A DNA stretch of 64,000 nt from Spirosoma telluris (GCA_003259005.1 QLII01000002.1:124001-188000), one strand, 5' to 3'. Positions 38,573 through 47,779 are shown, numbered from the stretch's first letter. Program-made: numbers and translations. The notes: generated from the letters alone by a model not told the origin.

Positions 38573-39379
38573 ATGAATACCGTTGAAAAGTTTATCCGCC
38601 TGCACCGGCAAACTAAACCGCTACTTTTACCCAATGCCTGGGATGCGGCCAGCGCAAAAATCATCGAAGAGGTAGGTGCCCCAGCCATCGCCACGACAAG
38701 CGCCGGCGTAGCCTGGTCGCTGGGGTATCCCGACGGCTATCAGATGAGCGCCATCCTGAACGCACAGGTAGCTGAACGTATCGTGCGGGTCATTACCATC
38801 CCGCTTTCGGTCGATTTTGAAAATGGGTACAGTGATGATCCAGCTGTCGTAGCGGAACATGTCAAGCGGTTGCTCGATGCCGGAGTAGCTGGAATTAATA
38901 TCGAAGATGGCCGGGATAGTCCGGATCGGCTGGCCAGAAAGATCGAAGCCATCCGACGCGCTGCGGAAAGTTATGGATCGAACCTGTTTATCAATGCCCG
39001 GACCGATGTCTATTTAGCATCACTCGTGCCGGAAGCCGATCGCATCAGGAAAACCATTAACCGGGAAAAGCACTATGCGGCAGCTGGAGCCAGCGGTTTA
39101 TTCGTACCCGGTTTGACGGATGGGGAAGAGATTGCCCGGATCGCCGAAAACAACACCCTACCCCTAAATGTAATGGCGATGCCTGGTTTACCCAAAGCCG
39201 ACCGGCTCGCTGATCTGGGCGTGAAGCGAGTCAGCGCGGGTACCGGTGTAGCCCAGGTTAGCTGGCAAACTGTAGCCCGGGTAGTTCAGGCATTTTTAAC
39301 CGATGGTGATTCCGCAGTCTTTGCGGAGGTTGCTATGCCTTTTGGCAAACTTCAAGACTTATTTTCAGGGGTCAACTGA
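38573..39379 (+). CDS. Isocitrate lyase/PEP mutase superfamily protein
   Basis: A 268-residue beta/alpha-barrel protein from ATG 38573 (MNTVEKFIRLHRQTKPLLLP); an earlier in-frame ATG lies inside the upstream gene. Family features: PNAWDAASAKIIEEVG, the Mg-binding region VDFENGYSD, GINIEDG, and INARTDVYL. The KKCGH loop of true isocitrate lyases is absent, so this belongs to the PEP-phosphonomutase-like branch that cleaves or forms C-C or C-P bonds on small 2-oxo acids; the exact substrate is unknown. Confidence 0.88.
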   Translation: MNTVEKFIRLHRQTKPLLLPNAWDAASAKIIEEVGAPAIATTSAGVAWSLGYPDGYQMSAILNAQVAERIVRVITIPLSVDFENGYSDDPAVVAEHVKRLLDAGVAGINIEDGRDSPDRLARKIEAIRRAAESYGSNLFINARTDVYLASLVPEADRIRKTINREKHYAAAGASGLFVPGLTDGEEIARIAENNTLPLNVMAMPGLPKADRLADLGVKRVSAGTGVAQVSWQTVARVVQAFLTDGDSAVFAEVAMPFGKLQDLFSGVN

Positions 39380-39393
39380 TCCGTTTTGTTCGT

Positions 39394-39432
39394 AAAAAAG
39401 CGGTAAACTCGTTCGGGGTTTATCGCTTTTTT
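39394..39432. terminator. Bidirectional terminator between convergent genes
   Basis: Stem AAAAAAGCGGTAAAC pairs with GTTTATCGCTTTTTT with one mismatch and is flanked by A and T runs on the two sides, so it can act in both directions between the PEP-mutase gene and the convergent Crp/Fnr gene. Confidence 0.82.
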
Positions 39433-39456
39433 AATGCCCACCCTGCATTTGGCAAC

Positions 39457-40041
39457 TCACGACCCTTTTCGTTTATATGTAAGCCGACTCAAGGTTTCCC
39501 TGGAAACGCCCAGATAAGCGGCTATGAGCTGTTTGGGTACCAGATGATATAGTTCGGGATACAGTTTCAGTAGGTCTTCGTAGCGACCATTGGCATCGTT
39601 ATTCATAAACGAAAGCAACCGCTTTTGGGCCGCCACATAGCCTTTGTTGGTTCTCAACCGCAGGAACCGTTCGAAGGAATGCAATTCCGTACACAGCTTT
39701 TCCCGATCATTACTGCTCAGATAAAGCACCTGTGCGTCCGTCACACAGTCCACGGTGATCGTCGCTTTCACCTGATACATCAAGGCATTATAATCGGAAG
39801 CCCACCAGTTGGGCATCGCAAACTGAAGAATAAACATTTTCAGCGCATCATTCAGATAGAATGATTTTAAGCACCCGCTCAGCACAAAATACTCGGCATC
39901 AACCTCGTCGCCAGGGGAAATGATGGCTTGCCCTTTTTTAAACGAAAGCGGTTTAAAATGGGAGAAAACGTACGCAAACTGGTCGTCGGTAAGGGTAATT
40001 GTTTTGAGTAAGTGCTGCCTTAACTGTTGGTCAGCTTGCAT
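39457..40041 (-). CDS. Crp/Fnr-family transcriptional regulator
   Basis: A 194-residue protein: a cyclic-nucleotide-binding-type beta barrel (FSHFKPLSFKKGQAIISPGD, FVLSGCLKSFYLND) then a helix-turn-helix with LIAAYLGVSRETLSRLTYK. It has no FNR-type cysteine cluster at the N-terminus, so it is not an iron-sulfur oxygen sensor. Such short Bacteroidota members often regulate the neighbouring detoxification gene. The two CRP-type palindromes before the SDR 1.9 kb away are possible targets. Confidence 0.88.
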   Translation of the reverse strand: MQADQQLRQHLLKTITLTDDQFAYVFSHFKPLSFKKGQAIISPGDEVDAEYFVLSGCLKSFYLNDALKMFILQFAMPNWWASDYNALMYQVKATITVDCVTDAQVLYLSSNDREKLCTELHSFERFLRLRTNKGYVAAQKRLLSFMNNDANGRYEDLLKLYPELYHLVPKQLIAAYLGVSRETLSRLTYKRKGS

Positions 40042-40282
40042 GAGCGTAGGGGTTAGGAATCATAAAAAAGAGTTGGCACCGATGCCTATTGCCAGAGCAA
40101 GCCGGATCGCTTTCTGTCACCAACTACCGGCAAGGCCGACTTCCCGGTGACGAGGAACTATAGCCGGAAGGCGGATAAAACCGATCGGCGACGATACGTC
40201 CTGGTATACCCGCTACGGATGCCAGTTCATTTTGCTCACAAGACGTTTTTTGTTGTCGGATTTCGTTACTCGGCTGGCTTTG

Positions 40283-41749
40283 TTACTCCGTGGGCACGAA
40301 CTGGCCTTCAGGTTTTTCCGTCGATGGTGAATGCGTACCCGAGGCCTTTGGCGGCTGCGACTGGCCTGGAGTTGCGGTACCATCCGGAAGCCAGTACAGC
40401 ATGATGCCTACCCCTACTACGCAAACCAGCAACCCTAGTGTACCCGCCTGAAAAGCCGCCTGCCAGCCATCTTTGGTGTAATAGAAGAATATTCCCCCAA
40501 TGATACTGACCCCCAGGGCCGAAGCAGTCTGCTGAAAGGTCGAATAGATCCCGGCGGCTGCCCCCGCATAGTGAGCCGGTACATTTTTGAGCGCCACATT
40601 CAACAGCGAAGGCAGAACAAGTCCGTTGCCAAGTCCCCAGATGCCCATGAGTCCAACAATCAGCCAGGGGCTTATTCCGGGTGTCCAGAGTTCCATCTGT
40701 AGATAGAAAGCAATACCCAACAGCACAACACCGACTTGCAAAACGCGTTTCCCATACCTGACAATCAGTTTGGACGCAACGACCGAAGAGGCAATAAATA
40801 AGAGGCCCGGCACAACAAAGTACAACCCGCAGTATAAAGCGGAAATACCCAGACCATTTTGAAGATAGACCGCACTCAGCAGCAGGTAGGCGGTATGCAG
40901 CATAAAATGAAACAGCACGGCCCCTAATCCGATGTTGAAACTGGGGATGGTAAACAGCCTGACATCGATCAGTGGATTTTCCTGTCGGGCGAGCTTGCGT
41001 TTTTGATTGGCAATAAAGAAGGCGAAAATGCCGATGGATAAGGCCAGCAGTCCGAAACTCCAGACTGGCCAGCCTGCTTCACGGCCCTGAATCAGGGGAT
41101 AAATAAGACAAAACAGGGCGGCTGTCAGAATCAGGATGCCCGAATAGTCGAATGGGGTTCCCTGATCGCTCTTCGTCTCAGTCACGTATTGATGGGTTGC
41201 CCAAAGCGTTAGGATACCAATCGGCAGGTTGATAAAGAAGATCAGTCGCCAGCCTTCAATGACCCAATGCGTATCGGACAGGTAACCGCCCAATACTTGG
41301 CCAATGGCAGCGGCCGTACCCAGGGTAATGCCAAACAGACCGAATGCTTTGGCCCGCTCTTTGGTGTCGGTGAACAGGATCTGAATAAACGCGATCGTCT
41401 GAGGGACCATAAACGAGGCACTCATACCCTGAAAGAATCGGGTAACATTGAGTTGCAGGGCGGAGGTTGATAAACCACATAAACAGGACGCCACCGTAAA
41501 GGCAAACATGCCCCAGAAGAAGACCTTCTTGCGCCCAAAATGATCGCCGGCCCGTCCTCCGGTAATCAGAAAGGCGGCATACCCGAGTAGATACCCCGCA
41601 ATGACCAATTGAATCTGGGCGTCGGTTGCTTGTACTCCCTTTTTGATAGTCGGGATGGCGATGTTAATAATGAAGACATCGATGACCGACAGTAACGGGG
41701 CTGCTAGCACAATGATCAGCTCCAGCCATTTGTTTTTTACCGGGTTCAT
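40283..41749 (-). CDS. MFS drug-efflux transporter, DHA2 type
   Basis: A 488-residue membrane protein with about 14 hydrophobic helices, starting LIIVLAAPLLSVIDVFIINI (motif D1-like) with motif A as GGRAGDHFGRKKVF and motif C-like GITLGTAAAIGQVLGG. This is the proton-driven DHA2 family, exporting amphiphilic drugs or dyes. It follows the TetR gene by one base on the same strand, so the two form a repressor-pump operon. Confidence 0.9.
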   Translation of the reverse strand: MNPVKNKWLELIIVLAAPLLSVIDVFIINIAIPTIKKGVQATDAQIQLVIAGYLLGYAAFLITGGRAGDHFGRKKVFFWGMFAFTVASCLCGLSTSALQLNVTRFFQGMSASFMVPQTIAFIQILFTDTKERAKAFGLFGITLGTAAAIGQVLGGYLSDTHWVIEGWRLIFFINLPIGILTLWATHQYVTETKSDQGTPFDYSGILILTAALFCLIYPLIQGREAGWPVWSFGLLALSIGIFAFFIANQKRKLARQENPLIDVRLFTIPSFNIGLGAVLFHFMLHTAYLLLSAVYLQNGLGISALYCGLYFVVPGLLFIASSVVASKLIVRYGKRVLQVGVVLLGIAFYLQMELWTPGISPWLIVGLMGIWGLGNGLVLPSLLNVALKNVPAHYAGAAAGIYSTFQQTASALGVSIIGGIFFYYTKDGWQAAFQAGTLGLLVCVVGVGIMLYWLPDGTATPGQSQPPKASGTHSPSTEKPEGQFVPTE

Positions 41750-41750
41750 G

Positions 41751-42314
41751 TTAGATCAGTTTTTGAATGATTGTTCGGGCCGCTTGTAGTTCGGCGGCCT
41801 GCTTGAATACGGAGGCTGTGGCAACCGCTCCTTCCAAGGCGAGGAAGATCAGCTCTGCCAGTTCCTGATCGGTCAATAGCTGGTTATGGCCTGAGTTAGC
41901 CACCAGCGTTTTGATGAAGTCTTTACTATGCCGTTTTGTGAGTTGGATCTCTGCTAGCACCCGTGGATCACTCGTTCCCGCTTCATCATTGGCCTTTATA
42001 AACGGACATCCGCCAAACTGCCTGATTTCCTGCCGCACCAGATGATGGTCAAAAAGTGCCAGTAGCTTGTCTTTGGGATCGGCCACCTCGTTAACGGCCG
42101 TCTCGAGCCGATTGAACCAGCGTTGATGGGTGCGCTGAATGTAAGCCACCAACAAATCTGTCTTGGTGTCAAAATGTTTGTACAACGATGCCTTGGCGAT
42201 ATCAGCCTCTTCGATCACCTGGTTAATACCGGTGTTGCTGTAGCCTTGCTGATAGAAAAGTCGCTCGGCGGTATCGAGTATCTTGTCAATGACCACTTGT
42301 CCTCTTTGTTTCAT
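41751..42314 (-). CDS. TetR-family repressor
   Basis: A 187-residue regulator with the N-terminal helix-turn-helix (GYSNTGINQVIEEADIAKASLYKHF) and a ligand-binding helical C-terminus containing the TetR_C motif GGCPFIKANDEA. It should repress itself and the downstream efflux pump until a toxic ligand binds. The operator is the palindrome just upstream at 42331-42356. Confidence 0.92.
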   Translation of the reverse strand: MKQRGQVVIDKILDTAERLFYQQGYSNTGINQVIEEADIAKASLYKHFDTKTDLLVAYIQRTHQRWFNRLETAVNEVADPKDKLLALFDHHLVRQEIRQFGGCPFIKANDEAGTSDPRVLAEIQLTKRHSKDFIKTLVANSGHNQLLTDQELAELIFLALEGAVATASVFKQAAELQAARTIIQKLI

Positions 42315-42330
42315 GGGACAAAGTTAAGTC

Positions 42331-42356
42331 ATAAATAGACAAAGTTGTCTATTTAT
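42331..42356. promoter_or_regulatory. TetR operator
   Basis: ATAAATAGACAA-AG-TTGTCTATTTAT, a perfect palindrome with 12-base arms, 17 bases upstream of the repressor start codon. The TAGAC...GTCTA core is typical of TetR operators. Confidence 0.88.
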
Positions 42357-42820
42357 CGTAATTTTTTTGGGATGACATGTTAAAATAGCTTAAAGCAGTC
42401 TTACGCCAAATGGTGGCCTCCATTCTGCACGGTCAGCTTAACCGCATCGAACTTTGGTTTTAGGGTCGGTAAAATTCCAAAATTTGTTTTACTTAGTGCG
42501 AAGCAGTGTACTCATTAGCCCCATGACTTAATCCCGCACCAAGCTAAATTGATTCAAACCAGAACGCTGGGTTGTGCGTTGACCACAAGCTACTGACGCC
42601 AACTTCTTCTGACAAACAAGTTTGTCGTCGCTCAGATAGAACGGGGGTTTAGCGATTTATCAGCCGCTAAAATTGCCTTAACACATATCCGATGCATTAA
42701 ATGATCGGTAAAATCGTACGATTCAAGCTAGATAACAGATGTAACATGCGATAGCCTACCGATGAATAGCTGAGTAAAACTAAGGCTGATTATAATTTAT
42801 GACTTGTCAACAAAAACCAA
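42357..42820. other. Intergenic, no feature recognised
   Basis: A 464-base gap between the TetR promoter and the end of the nos cluster. I see no convincing gene or hairpin. Confidence 0.55.
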
Positions 42821-43888
42821 TCAATAAGGAAAATATAGCCGCTTGCGAACGATAATTACCAGCATACAAATCAGAAAGATACCAATCGCAATTCCCTGCA
42901 TAAGTCCGCCCGCCATCCGACAGACGCTATCACCCTGCCAGTCGCCCAGGGTACGAATCAATAATCCAAGCAGTTGCCCGACACTACCCACATACAAAAT
43001 CGGGTGATAAAATACACCTTGCCTGCCTAAAACACCCGGCAATATTATGGGCGCATGAGCAAAAATCATGGAGAAAACGAAGCCCGCAAAAAAGGTATGT
43101 AAGGTAGCATCATAAACAAAGGGGAATACAATCGGCAGCGCGAACAGCAACCCACTGAGCATCAGCCAGCCGTATCCCAGTAGCAACATCGTACCACTGT
43201 AGCGCGGCTGACCTGCTTTACGAAGGGATTTTACCGCCATATCGAACCGAAGCAACCAGGCGGCTACCGCAATCATAGCAACGCCTGTTATCCCCTGCCC
43301 TGTACCGTGAAAGGGTTTGGCTATACCAATAAGAAACACCCCGATCGCTCCCCATAACAGCAACCGTTGCCAGGATTTTATAGGTAAAAAGCGGCTCAAT
43401 TCGAGCCGTTCTGCAACGATGGTCAGTAACAAAAAGGCAATCCACCAGGGAACGGCTAACGGGTAAAAGCCCGTTTTGACTACCAGCACATGCCCGATAA
43501 CCAGACAAACGCTTCCACCAAACAGCAGGTAATAATAGGGATGTTTGTAGCGAATCAGAAACAGATAGGTCATCAGCACCATACCCAGACTGCCCACGAT
43601 CAGCAGCCAAAGCCCCACAACGGGCCAGCCTAACAAAAATGCGGGCAGGCTCAATCCGTTTAAGGCCGGAGCCAGAAGCGCCCATCGGTTTTTGAATACC
43701 ACGGCGCGTTCGAGCAGAATCACGGTGCCCAGAAAGGAGCCAACCATGAGGGCGCCGTGCTGCCCGGCCGTTTCAGAGATGGGTATTGCCCAACCCAGCC
43801 GCACCAATCCCGTCAGGATAGCCAGCACCAGCGACAGCATGGCAAAAGGCAATAAGACAGGCACTAACGAGGATGATTTCATGGCCAT
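42821..43888 (-). CDS. Multi-spanning membrane protein at the end of the nos cluster (NnrS-like)
   Basis: A 355-residue protein with about ten membrane helices (for example LLPFAMLSLVLAILTGLVRLGW, GLWLLIVGSLGMVLMTYLFL, LLWGAIGVFLIGIAKPF). Conserved-looking His residues sit in SETAGQHGALMVGSF, YDATLHTFFAGF and MIFAHAPIILP, which could bind copper or haem, as in NnrS proteins of denitrifiers. Its start overlaps the nosY stop by one base (TAATG), so it belongs to the nos transcript. The family match is only by layout. Confidence 0.65.
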   Translation of the reverse strand: MAMKSSSLVPVLLPFAMLSLVLAILTGLVRLGWAIPISETAGQHGALMVGSFLGTVILLERAVVFKNRWALLAPALNGLSLPAFLLGWPVVGLWLLIVGSLGMVLMTYLFLIRYKHPYYYLLFGGSVCLVIGHVLVVKTGFYPLAVPWWIAFLLLTIVAERLELSRFLPIKSWQRLLLWGAIGVFLIGIAKPFHGTGQGITGVAMIAVAAWLLRFDMAVKSLRKAGQPRYSGTMLLLGYGWLMLSGLLFALPIVFPFVYDATLHTFFAGFVFSMIFAHAPIILPGVLGRQGVFYHPILYVGSVGQLLGLLIRTLGDWQGDSVCRMAGGLMQGIAIGIFLICMLVIIVRKRLYFPY

Positions 43889-44655
43889 TACAAATCCTTT
43901 TTACAAAAGACCCGTACGGCTGCCCAAATGGGCACCACGATCCAGACTCCCATTACTCCCAACGCATACAGCGAACCTAACGCACTGCCAAAAAACTCCT
44001 GATACAACGCCCCGGTAAAGCCCATGAGCGCCGACACATCCATTTGCAACATGATGAAAATGCGCGCCAGATCAACCGGATTCAGCGTTGTCAGCACCAG
44101 CATGGCCTTTTCGAGTGGGTAGTCACTGAAGGTAAACAGGATCGTCAGGACCAGTCCGTCGTAGAGCAGGCCGAAGTAAAACCAGATGAGTAGCGCCAGC
44201 CCAATGCCTTTGGCTTTGTCGCGGGTGCACACGGAGGCCAGAAAGGCCAGCGCGACAAAGACCAGCGTGAGGGCTACACCGGCCGCCAGCAGTGCCGCCC
44301 CCGTTGCGCCTGGGGCGTAGTACAGCACCGGGCCACCTACCCCAACCAGAAAGGCGGTTACCAGCGAGCTGGCCACGCCCGCAAACTCGCTCAACAGTAG
44401 CTTGCTACGGTTAATGGGCTGGGCGAGCAGCAGCTCGATAAATTCGTAGGAATTATAAAAATGGATAGTCGTAAAAATGAGGCTAATCAGCGGAACCACC
44501 ATCAACACGATGTTCAGCAGACTCATCAGCCCTTTGCTGGGGTTGGTTTCCATCCCGAACAAGGTAGCCGACACCACCAGTAAAAACACCGTGTAGGCCA
44601 GCACGATTCGGTTTTGTAAAATATCCAGCCAGACGTATTTGATGACTTTGATCAT
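43888..44655 (-). CDS. nosY: NosY, ABC permease for NosZ copper-site assembly
   Basis: A 255-residue membrane protein with six helices (IVLAYTVFLLVVSATLFG, LLNIVLMVVPLISLIFTT, VTAFLVGVGGPVLYYAP and others) of the ABC-2/NosY type. With NosF and NosD it forms the machinery that supports assembly of the tetranuclear CuZ centre of NosZ. It comes after nosF in the expected nosDFY order, 53 bases downstream, with an inverted repeat in the gap. Confidence 0.9.
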   Translation of the reverse strand: MIKVIKYVWLDILQNRIVLAYTVFLLVVSATLFGMETNPSKGLMSLLNIVLMVVPLISLIFTTIHFYNSYEFIELLLAQPINRSKLLLSEFAGVASSLVTAFLVGVGGPVLYYAPGATGAALLAAGVALTLVFVALAFLASVCTRDKAKGIGLALLIWFYFGLLYDGLVLTILFTFSDYPLEKAMLVLTTLNPVDLARIFIMLQMDVSALMGFTGALYQEFFGSALGSLYALGVMGVWIVVPIWAAVRVFCKKDL

Positions 44656-44668
44656 GAGTGACAGCGTG

Positions 44669-44753
44669 AAAGAGCAAATGAGTGAACGAGTGAAATGCCA
44701 GATAGTTATTAGTGCGTCAGCCGCTCTTTCACTCGTTCACTCTTTCGCTCTTT
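44669..44753. repeat. 27-base inverted repeat across the nosF 3' end
   Basis: Positions 44669-44695 and 44727-44753 pair over 25 of 27 bases (core AGTGAACGAGTGAAA). The outer arm encodes the end of NosF (KERKSERVKERL); the inner arm is in the gap to nosY. It could be an RNA stem that tunes expression between nosF and nosY, or the product of a local inverted duplication. Confidence 0.65.
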
Positions 44754-45467
44754 AGTCATGATTGCCGCAATGGCCCGGCCAAGTTTTTCCTCACCGGTAT
44801 CCGCTTTCAGTTGGTCTACCTCGGTAAAGAACTGCAACTGCCCATCCTGTAAATACATCACAGCCGTGGTCAGTTCGTCGAGGTCGCTCATGACGTGGGA
44901 GGTGATGAGAATAAGTTTCCCTTTGGCCTTTTCGCGCAGGATTTTAGCCTTTAGTAGCTCAGCCGCCAGTGGGTCCAGGCCCGCGGTGGGTTCGTCCATA
45001 ATCAGCACGTTCGGGTTGAAGAGAAACGCCAGACAGGCACTCACTTTTTGCCGCGTGCCGCCCGATAACGAGCGCATGGTTTTATCGTATAGTTTGGGCA
45101 GCTCGAAGGCTTCGATCAGGTCTTCATCGAGTTGTAACAGCGCGTTTTTTCCCAGCGTACTCTGGCGTAAGTCCTTGATCATGGCAAACACCTGCCGGAT
45201 TTTCATGGTATCCGGATAGCGGCCAATCTGGGGCATATACCCGATCTGCTGCCGGTACTGCCATCCATTGTGAATCGGTTCGCCCAGGAAGCTGATTTCG
45301 CCCCCGTCGGGCATGACCATACCGAGAATTGACTTGATAAAGGTCGTTTTGCCCGATCCATTCGGGCCAATGAGCGAGACGGCCTGCCCGGCATTCAATT
45401 GAACTGACAGGTTATCCAGCACCTTCAGGCGACCGTATGATTTTTGGAGGTTCGTGACGGTAATCAT
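44709..45467 (-). CDS. nosF: NosF, ABC ATPase for NosZ copper-site assembly
   Basis: A 252-residue ABC ATPase: Walker A GPNGSGKT (34-41), signature LSGGTRQK, Walker B VLIMDEPTAGLD and the H-loop SHVMSD. It powers the NosFY transporter. The start overlaps the stop of nosD by 4 bases (ATGA), showing translational coupling. The basic, repetitive C-terminus (TKERKSERVKERLTH) is unusual and comes from an inverted repeat. Confidence 0.95.
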   Translation of the reverse strand: MITVTNLQKSYGRLKVLDNLSVQLNAGQAVSLIGPNGSGKTTFIKSILGMVMPDGGEISFLGEPIHNGWQYRQQIGYMPQIGRYPDTMKIRQVFAMIKDLRQSTLGKNALLQLDEDLIEAFELPKLYDKTMRSLSGGTRQKVSACLAFLFNPNVLIMDEPTAGLDPLAAELLKAKILREKAKGKLILITSHVMSDLDELTTAVMYLQDGQLQFFTEVDQLKADTGEEKLGRAIAAIMTKERKSERVKERLTH

Positions 45468-46681
45468 CGTGGTTTCATTAAGGGTTTGGCGTCGACCAAG
45501 GCTTCGGGGGTCAGGCTGGGAATTACTTTTTCGGCCCGGTCAAGCAGGGTAACGATGAAGCTGTGCAGCAGTACCACGCCGTAGGGCATCTGCTCAATAA
45601 TCATCGAATAGAGGCTTACGGGGTGAAAGGGTACATCGCCCGTGCCATCGTGATTCAAATCGTAGCCTTCGTATTTGTCCCAGTAATTGCGGTCAAAGGT
45701 ATTCAGGACAGTTTGGCCATTGGTGGCCACATCGAAGGTATTGGACTGGAAGGTGTTTCGGGTAAATGTGTTGTCGTTGCAACTGGCCTGAATCCGCATA
45801 CCCCACCCGTTATCAATGAACAGGTTTCGCTGACTGACGATCCGGCTGGTGCCTTCCATATGAATACCGATGGTATTCCGGCGGAAGATGTTGTCCTCAA
45901 TTTTACTGTCCGATATATCTTTTAGCAGCATCCCGTAGGCTGCGCTACCCCAGTTGTCTTCGAAGATGTTGTGCCGCATGATCACCTTGCGGGTGTACAT
46001 CACAGCCACGCCCGCACCATTGTGTTGAAAGGTGTTGTAGAAATAGCTGTTTTCGTGCGAAAACATAAAGTGAAGGCCATAGCGAATATTGCCGAAACTG
46101 ATGTTTCGCTGAACGGTCGAATGGGTAACAAACTCAAAATAGATCCCGTCGCGGTGGCCGCTGATCCGGTTGTTTTCTACCCGGATGCTATCACATTTCC
46201 AGGCGTGTACGCCATTGCCCGTCGTTTGTTCTTCATGGGGATTGCCTTTGATGTCGTTCTGTCGAACCAGACAATGATCCGAGGCCGAAAAATAGACACC
46301 GAAATACGCATTGCGAATTTTATTGCCGATTACCCGAACGTGCCGGGCGTCAAGCACTTTTACGGCGGCCCAGTCAATGGTGCTGGTCATGCCCACATTG
46401 CGCAAATCGAACCCCTGAATGGTCACGTGGCTGGCGTGAACGGTGAACAGCTCGCCCTTCATTTGCCCGTCAATTATCGGGAAATTCTCTCCCCGAATCA
46501 CCAGTGGTTTATCGACCAGCAGGTTTCGTTCGCGGTAGAGTCCCCGACGTACCAGAATCGTATCATAATCAGCGGCAAGGGATAGTGCCTGCTGCACGGT
46601 TCGAATGGATTCGGTGGGACCAACGACAATTGTTTTGGCCGACGACAATAACGGGAGCAGAAGAAGCCAGCAGAGTTTCAT
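45464..46681 (-). CDS. nosD: NosD, periplasmic copper-processing beta-helix protein
   Basis: A 405-residue protein with an N-terminal signal peptide (MKLCWLLLLPLLSSAKT) and a right-handed beta-helix made of repeats, many with the pattern N-x-I-x-x-N (VRVIGNKIRNAY, DSKIEDNIFRRN, NDNTFTRNTFQSN). It ends with a hydrophobic segment (GVVLLHSFIVTLLD) that would contact the membrane. It partners NosF and NosY in delivering copper and sulfide to apo-NosZ. It follows nosL on the same strand by about 11 bases if nosL is read to its corrected stop. Confidence 0.95.
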   Translation of the reverse strand: MKLCWLLLLPLLSSAKTIVVGPTESIRTVQQALSLAADYDTILVRRGLYRERNLLVDKPLVIRGENFPIIDGQMKGELFTVHASHVTIQGFDLRNVGMTSTIDWAAVKVLDARHVRVIGNKIRNAYFGVYFSASDHCLVRQNDIKGNPHEEQTTGNGVHAWKCDSIRVENNRISGHRDGIYFEFVTHSTVQRNISFGNIRYGLHFMFSHENSYFYNTFQHNGAGVAVMYTRKVIMRHNIFEDNWGSAAYGMLLKDISDSKIEDNIFRRNTIGIHMEGTSRIVSQRNLFIDNGWGMRIQASCNDNTFTRNTFQSNTFDVATNGQTVLNTFDRNYWDKYEGYDLNHDGTGDVPFHPVSLYSMIIEQMPYGVVLLHSFIVTLLDRAEKVIPSLTPEALVDAKPLMKPR

Positions 46682-46692
46682 ATGGCGAATGA

Positions 46693-47150
46693 TTAGTGTA
46701 AGTCGTGCAACAGCTCGTGCCAGGTACGCAGTTTGGTATTCACCAGTTGAGTCTGGGCCGCGCGGGCCGATTCGGTATCCGAAAAAGCCGCCGTGTTGCC
46801 CATCATCGGGCTGCGGATCACCTCGCCAGTTACATAAACAGCCTGCCGAACATCCACCAGCCCCCTGGTTTGTTGTACTGATCGACCAGCAAAAACGCCA
46901 GATCCGCTTCGGGTACTTTGTTTTCGTTCAGGTAATTAACCAGGCAGGCCACATCATCGAACTTGTATGATTTGCCTTTTTGGGTAACAATTTCGGCGGC
47001 AAATGTCTGGTCAACGATGGTCATTTTACAATGCGTACAAGCGTCCTTCCCGTAGCGGATCGGTTCGGGCTGAACACTGCACCCTTGAGTCACAATACCC
47101 GTCAGCACCAGAATTGATATAATAGATCCCGATATGCTTTTCTTTACCAT
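46693..47150 (-). CDS. nosL: NosL, copper chaperone lipoprotein, apparent frameshift
   Basis: Small lipoprotein that carries Cu(I) to NosZ. Best start is ATG 47150 (MVKKSISGSIISILVLTGIV with lipobox TQGC). The metal motif CTHCKMTIVDQTFAAEI is present. The frame breaks after NKPGG; one base added to the C5 run at 46861-46865 (G on the coding strand) continues as LVDVRQAVYVTGEVIRSP to a stop at 46693, giving 152 residues, the usual NosL length. Without it the last third is lost and replaced by WWMFGRLFM. Confidence 0.9.
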
Positions 47151-47722
47151 TAAAGGGGCTTTGATGCCTATAAACCTCTCACTGATTACTGAACCGGCCA
47201 CCAGCAGACCAGCCACCAGAAAAATCCAGCCGCCCCAGTCGGGGATCGAAAACGCGCCGAAGTTGAGCAGGGCTTTGTAGCCCAGGATTGGGGTTGATAC
47301 GACATACCAGGTACCCGAATTGGCGCTGTAGGATCGAGATTATGACCGTATTCATACCCCCATTTCCAGAAATCATATAATGCCATAATACCCGCCAGCA
47401 CAAATAAACCAAGGTTAATCAGCAGCAGCGTACGGCTTTTGAGGGCGACCGTCAGCAGGCCAAAGGCTATGAAAAACCCAACCAGATACGGCATGTAAGT
47501 AAACTCAGGGAACATCGATTCCTTGATGTGTGCCATACCAATGTAGTGATTGAGCCCATTGATGATCGCCACATCACCCGTGAGTTTATTGAGCCAGATA
47601 TTCATCACCAGTCCTTCAGGATATTGGGGAGCCCAGAGGTCAATACGCCACAGCGGCAGAAAGTACGTACTGATCAGCGACAGGGTGGCCAGCAGAACGA
47701 CCAGGCGGGAAGAGGTTTTCAT
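47151..47722 (-). CDS. Nos-cluster membrane protein, apparent frameshift near the C-terminus
   Basis: A multi-spanning protein from MKTSSRLVVLLATLSLISTY with about five helices, ending near LDPTAPIRVPGMSYQP. One base added to the G4 run at 47290-47293 gives YQPPILGYKALLNFGAFSIP and then WIFLVAGLLVAGSVI. In the corrected frame no stop is seen before the nosL ATG, so the exact end is unresolved: it may overlap nosL, be fused to it, or contain a further indel. As written, it stops at 47186. It lies between nosZ and nosL, a position often held by a membrane protein in Bacteroidota nos clusters. Confidence 0.7.
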
Positions 47723-47739
47723 GATTTTTTTTGTTAATA

Positions 47740-47771
47740 AACTTCCCGAAAGGGTACCCTTTCGGGAAGTT
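47740..47771. terminator. Perfect 16-bp hairpin after nosZ
   Basis: AACTTCCCGAAAGGGT and its exact complement form a 32-base palindrome between the nosZ stop (47780) and the next nos gene. In the minus-strand direction it is followed by a T-rich tract. It may end most transcripts after nosZ and lower expression of the accessory genes (attenuation). Confidence 0.8.
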
Positions 47772-47779
47772 AGTCGAGC

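Noticed and set aside
46504..46970. Plus-strand frames opposite nosD and nosL
   Set aside because: Shadows of the nos genes on the other strand with no recognisable domain.
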